From a virus, in the IMG/VR virus record IMGVR_UViG_3300035703_000357, positions 1-28,033 of that record: a stretch of DNA of 28,033 bases; one strand, given 5' to 3'. A program made the translations under genes and the position numbers. Of this stretch, positions 26,772-28,033 are shown in pieces. Within the stretch, counting starts at the first letter, position 1; each line of letters opens with the position of its first letter. The notes below the pieces were generated by a model, which was not told the DNA's origin, searched no databases, and saw only the letters and a program-made list of their open reading frames with translations.

Positions 26772-27404
26772 TTAGAATGTAAAGACCATGCGCACGCGAC
26801 CAGCTTGGCCCGCATCGCCGTCAAAGAAGATCCCGCCGTCACCGCCAGCACCCGCCGTCAGCAAGCTATCGCCCGGCACGCCAGCCGCGCCTGACGGATT
26901 GTACGCCTCTCCACCGTTGCCGGTCGTGTTGGTCGTGTTGCCGCCGGTTGCCGTGCCGCCCGGCCCTTGGACGGGGTAGGAGCCATACGTACCGCCGCCG
27001 CCAGGATTGGCGGTCATTGTCGTGATCGTGTACGTACCGCTGAAGACGTTAGAGAACGTACCGTAGCTGCCATCCAGCGTGGAGCTTGTTGCGCCAGCGC
27101 CACCGGAACCGACCGTATAGTTAATCGTCTTATTGGCATCGCCACCAGACAATACGAGTACCGTCTTGCTGTAGCCGCCACCGCCACCACCGCCACCGGC
27201 AAAGACTTCAGGCTCGCCCGGCGCGATGAAGCCAACGTAACCGTAGCCACCGCCACCACCTGCACCCCAAACCTCAATCGTCACGCCCGTAGCACCTGAC
27301 GGGATCGTTACGAAACCCGTACCTGGCGTCGAGTAGTCGTACACACCCGCACCAGCACCGCCGGTCGTGCCGTTGATGAAAGCTGCTAGGGTTGCGCCGC
27401 CCAT
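26772..27404 (-). CDS. Glycine-rich adhesin-like tail protein (210 aa)
   Basis: The ATG at 27404 overlaps the tail-fibre stop (TAATG), so it is preferred to an upstream in-frame codon at 27434. The product has a beta-strand segment VTIEVWGAGGGGGYG, then long Gly runs such as AGGGGGGGGYSK, and further GGGGTYGSYP and AGAGGDGG, as in glycine-rich domains of phage adhesins and some bacterial surface proteins. Such polyglycine-II-type modules can mediate receptor binding. The position directly behind the tail fibre suggests it is a fibre tip or chaperone-like adhesin. Confidence 0.75.
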   Translation of the reverse strand: MGGATLAAFINGTTGGAGAGVYDYSTPGTGFVTIPSGATGVTIEVWGAGGGGGYGYVGFIAPGEPEVFAGGGGGGGGYSKTVLVLSGGDANKTINYTVGSGGAGATSSTLDGSYGTFSNVFSGTYTITTMTANPGGGGTYGSYPVQGPGGTATGGNTTNTTGNGGEAYNPSGAAGVPGDSLLTAGAGGDGGIFFDGDAGQAGRVRMVFTF

Positions 27405-28033
27405 TAGGACAAGCCCGCTCCGCTGATGAACCAAGAGGTCGCACCGACCTTGATTAACGTCGCCACGCCGTTCTGGGCAAGCGTCCGCGTGCCGGTCGTC
27501 GTGCTGTTGACGAGCGTCATCGTGTCGGAGGTGATCGCAATCGACAGCGCCGACGCGTTGAGGTTGATCACAATAATGACCGTACCGACAGCGTACGCCA
27601 CGTCAGCGTTAGCCGGCACGGTCAGCGTCACGCTGGAGCCGTTCATGACAACGGACTTGCCCGCATCCGAAGCGATCAGCGTGTAGTTGGTCGTCTTGCT
27701 GTTCTGCGGCGCGTCACGATAGCCAACCGGATAGTTGGTGCTAGACGGCGCGTTGTCAGGGATTAGCGCCGTGCCGGTGAAGGTCGGGCTCGCAATCGGC
27801 GCGTACTTGGCGTCCGATGCGGTCTTGGTGTAGGCGTCCGTGATGCCGTAGCCCGAGAGCGTTGTCGGGGTGCCGGTCACGTCCGTCCACGCGATACCTT
27901 CAATGCTGAAGTCGTTGACGCCCGACACGTCGTCGTACGTGCCGATCACGACGTTGGTTGAGGTCATCAGAACAAACTTGTACGAGACGCCTTCAGTCAG
28001 CCAAATCGCCTGTGCTGTCCGCCCTGCGGCGTT
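27404..28033 (-). CDS. Tail fibre protein (N-terminal part beyond window)
   Basis: A frame of 209 codons plus stop is open to the right edge, so the true N-terminus is missing. The visible part begins NAAGRTAQAIWLTEGVSYKF, continues with TYDDVSGVND and then the tail-fibre repeat TGTPTTLSGYGITDAYTK, TASDAKYAPIASPTFTGTAL, characteristic of trimeric phage fibres. The C-terminus is a beta-rich domain (SVTLTVPANADVAYAVGTVI, then SWFISGAGLS). It probably forms a host-contacting fibre with the glycine-rich adhesin behind it. Confidence 0.85.
   Translation of the reverse strand, partial: NAAGRTAQAIWLTEGVSYKFVLMTSTNVVIGTYDDVSGVNDFSIEGIAWTDVTGTPTTLSGYGITDAYTKTASDAKYAPIASPTFTGTALIPDNAPSSTNYPVGYRDAPQNSKTTNYTLIASDAGKSVVMNGSSVTLTVPANADVAYAVGTVIIVINLNASALSIAITSDTMTLVNSTTTGTRTLAQNGVATLIKVGATSWFISGAGLS

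Noticed and set aside
1-28033. Diversity-generating retroelement, CRISPR array, tRNA genes, integrase or transposase
   Set aside because: No reverse transcriptase, regularly spaced repeats, cloverleaf-like tRNA sequence or recombinase motif was seen on either strand.

Overview
The window looks like about 28 kb of a tailed, P22-type (podovirus-like) phage genome infecting a Gram-negative bacterium. The evidence is a 722-residue P22-like portal, three consecutive P22-type DNA-ejection candidates, a tailspike-like protein, a nested Rz/Rz1 spanin pair, and sigma70-like promoters. Genes are tightly packed, overlap heavily, and have moderately high GC. No integrase, tRNA, rRNA, transposon or CRISPR array was seen. 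Scaffold, major coat, tail-accessory genes and any lysogeny module would lie outside the window, probably beyond the left edge. Both edges cut through genes.

Layout. (1) 1-6732, leftward: small and large terminase, a cluster of four tiny basic proteins, portal, a ferritin-like DUF5856 protein, two small unknowns and a tailspike running off the left edge. (2) 6733-7731, control region: an AT-rich intergenic stretch, a small winged-helix regulator gene (leftward), and a regulatory region with eleven TGTGGG motifs, two related GGTCATGAC palindromes, another inverted repeat and two divergent promoter candidates. (3) 7732-11468, rightward early-type operon of 15 small genes plus a doubtful tiny ORF, most joined by ATGA/GTGA stop-start overlaps. 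It includes a membrane peptide, a secreted two-cysteine protein, a zinc-ribbon protein, a DUF3310 protein and a set of duplicated MTRDD genes. (4) 17584-11451, leftward replication operon: Cas4/AddB-like nuclease (DUF2800), a probable ssDNA-binding or annealing protein, family A DNA polymerase and an AEP-type primase fused to an SF3-type helicase. (5) 17672-19438, rightward mini-operon: VRR-NUC nuclease, SNF2-type helicase and a small unknown. (6) 28033-19428, leftward: tail fibre (partial), glycine-rich adhesin-like protein, small structural protein, GNAT acetyltransferase, three ejection-protein candidates, three small membrane proteins, M15 endopeptidase, Rz/Rz1, an HEAVH zincin-like protein and a metallophosphoesterase.

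How it fits together: the phage encodes its own polymerase, primase-helicase and recombination-type nucleases/helicases, but no RNA polymerase is seen, so host sigma70 polymerase probably transcribes it. The control region at 7.1-7.7 kb is the obvious switch between the leftward and rightward units. The most unusual signals are its TGTGGG array, a hairpin that sits exactly between a strong Shine-Dalgarno and the polymerase start codon, a rightward terminator between two leftward genes, and repeat-mediated shuffling of small genes at 10.4-11.1 kb.
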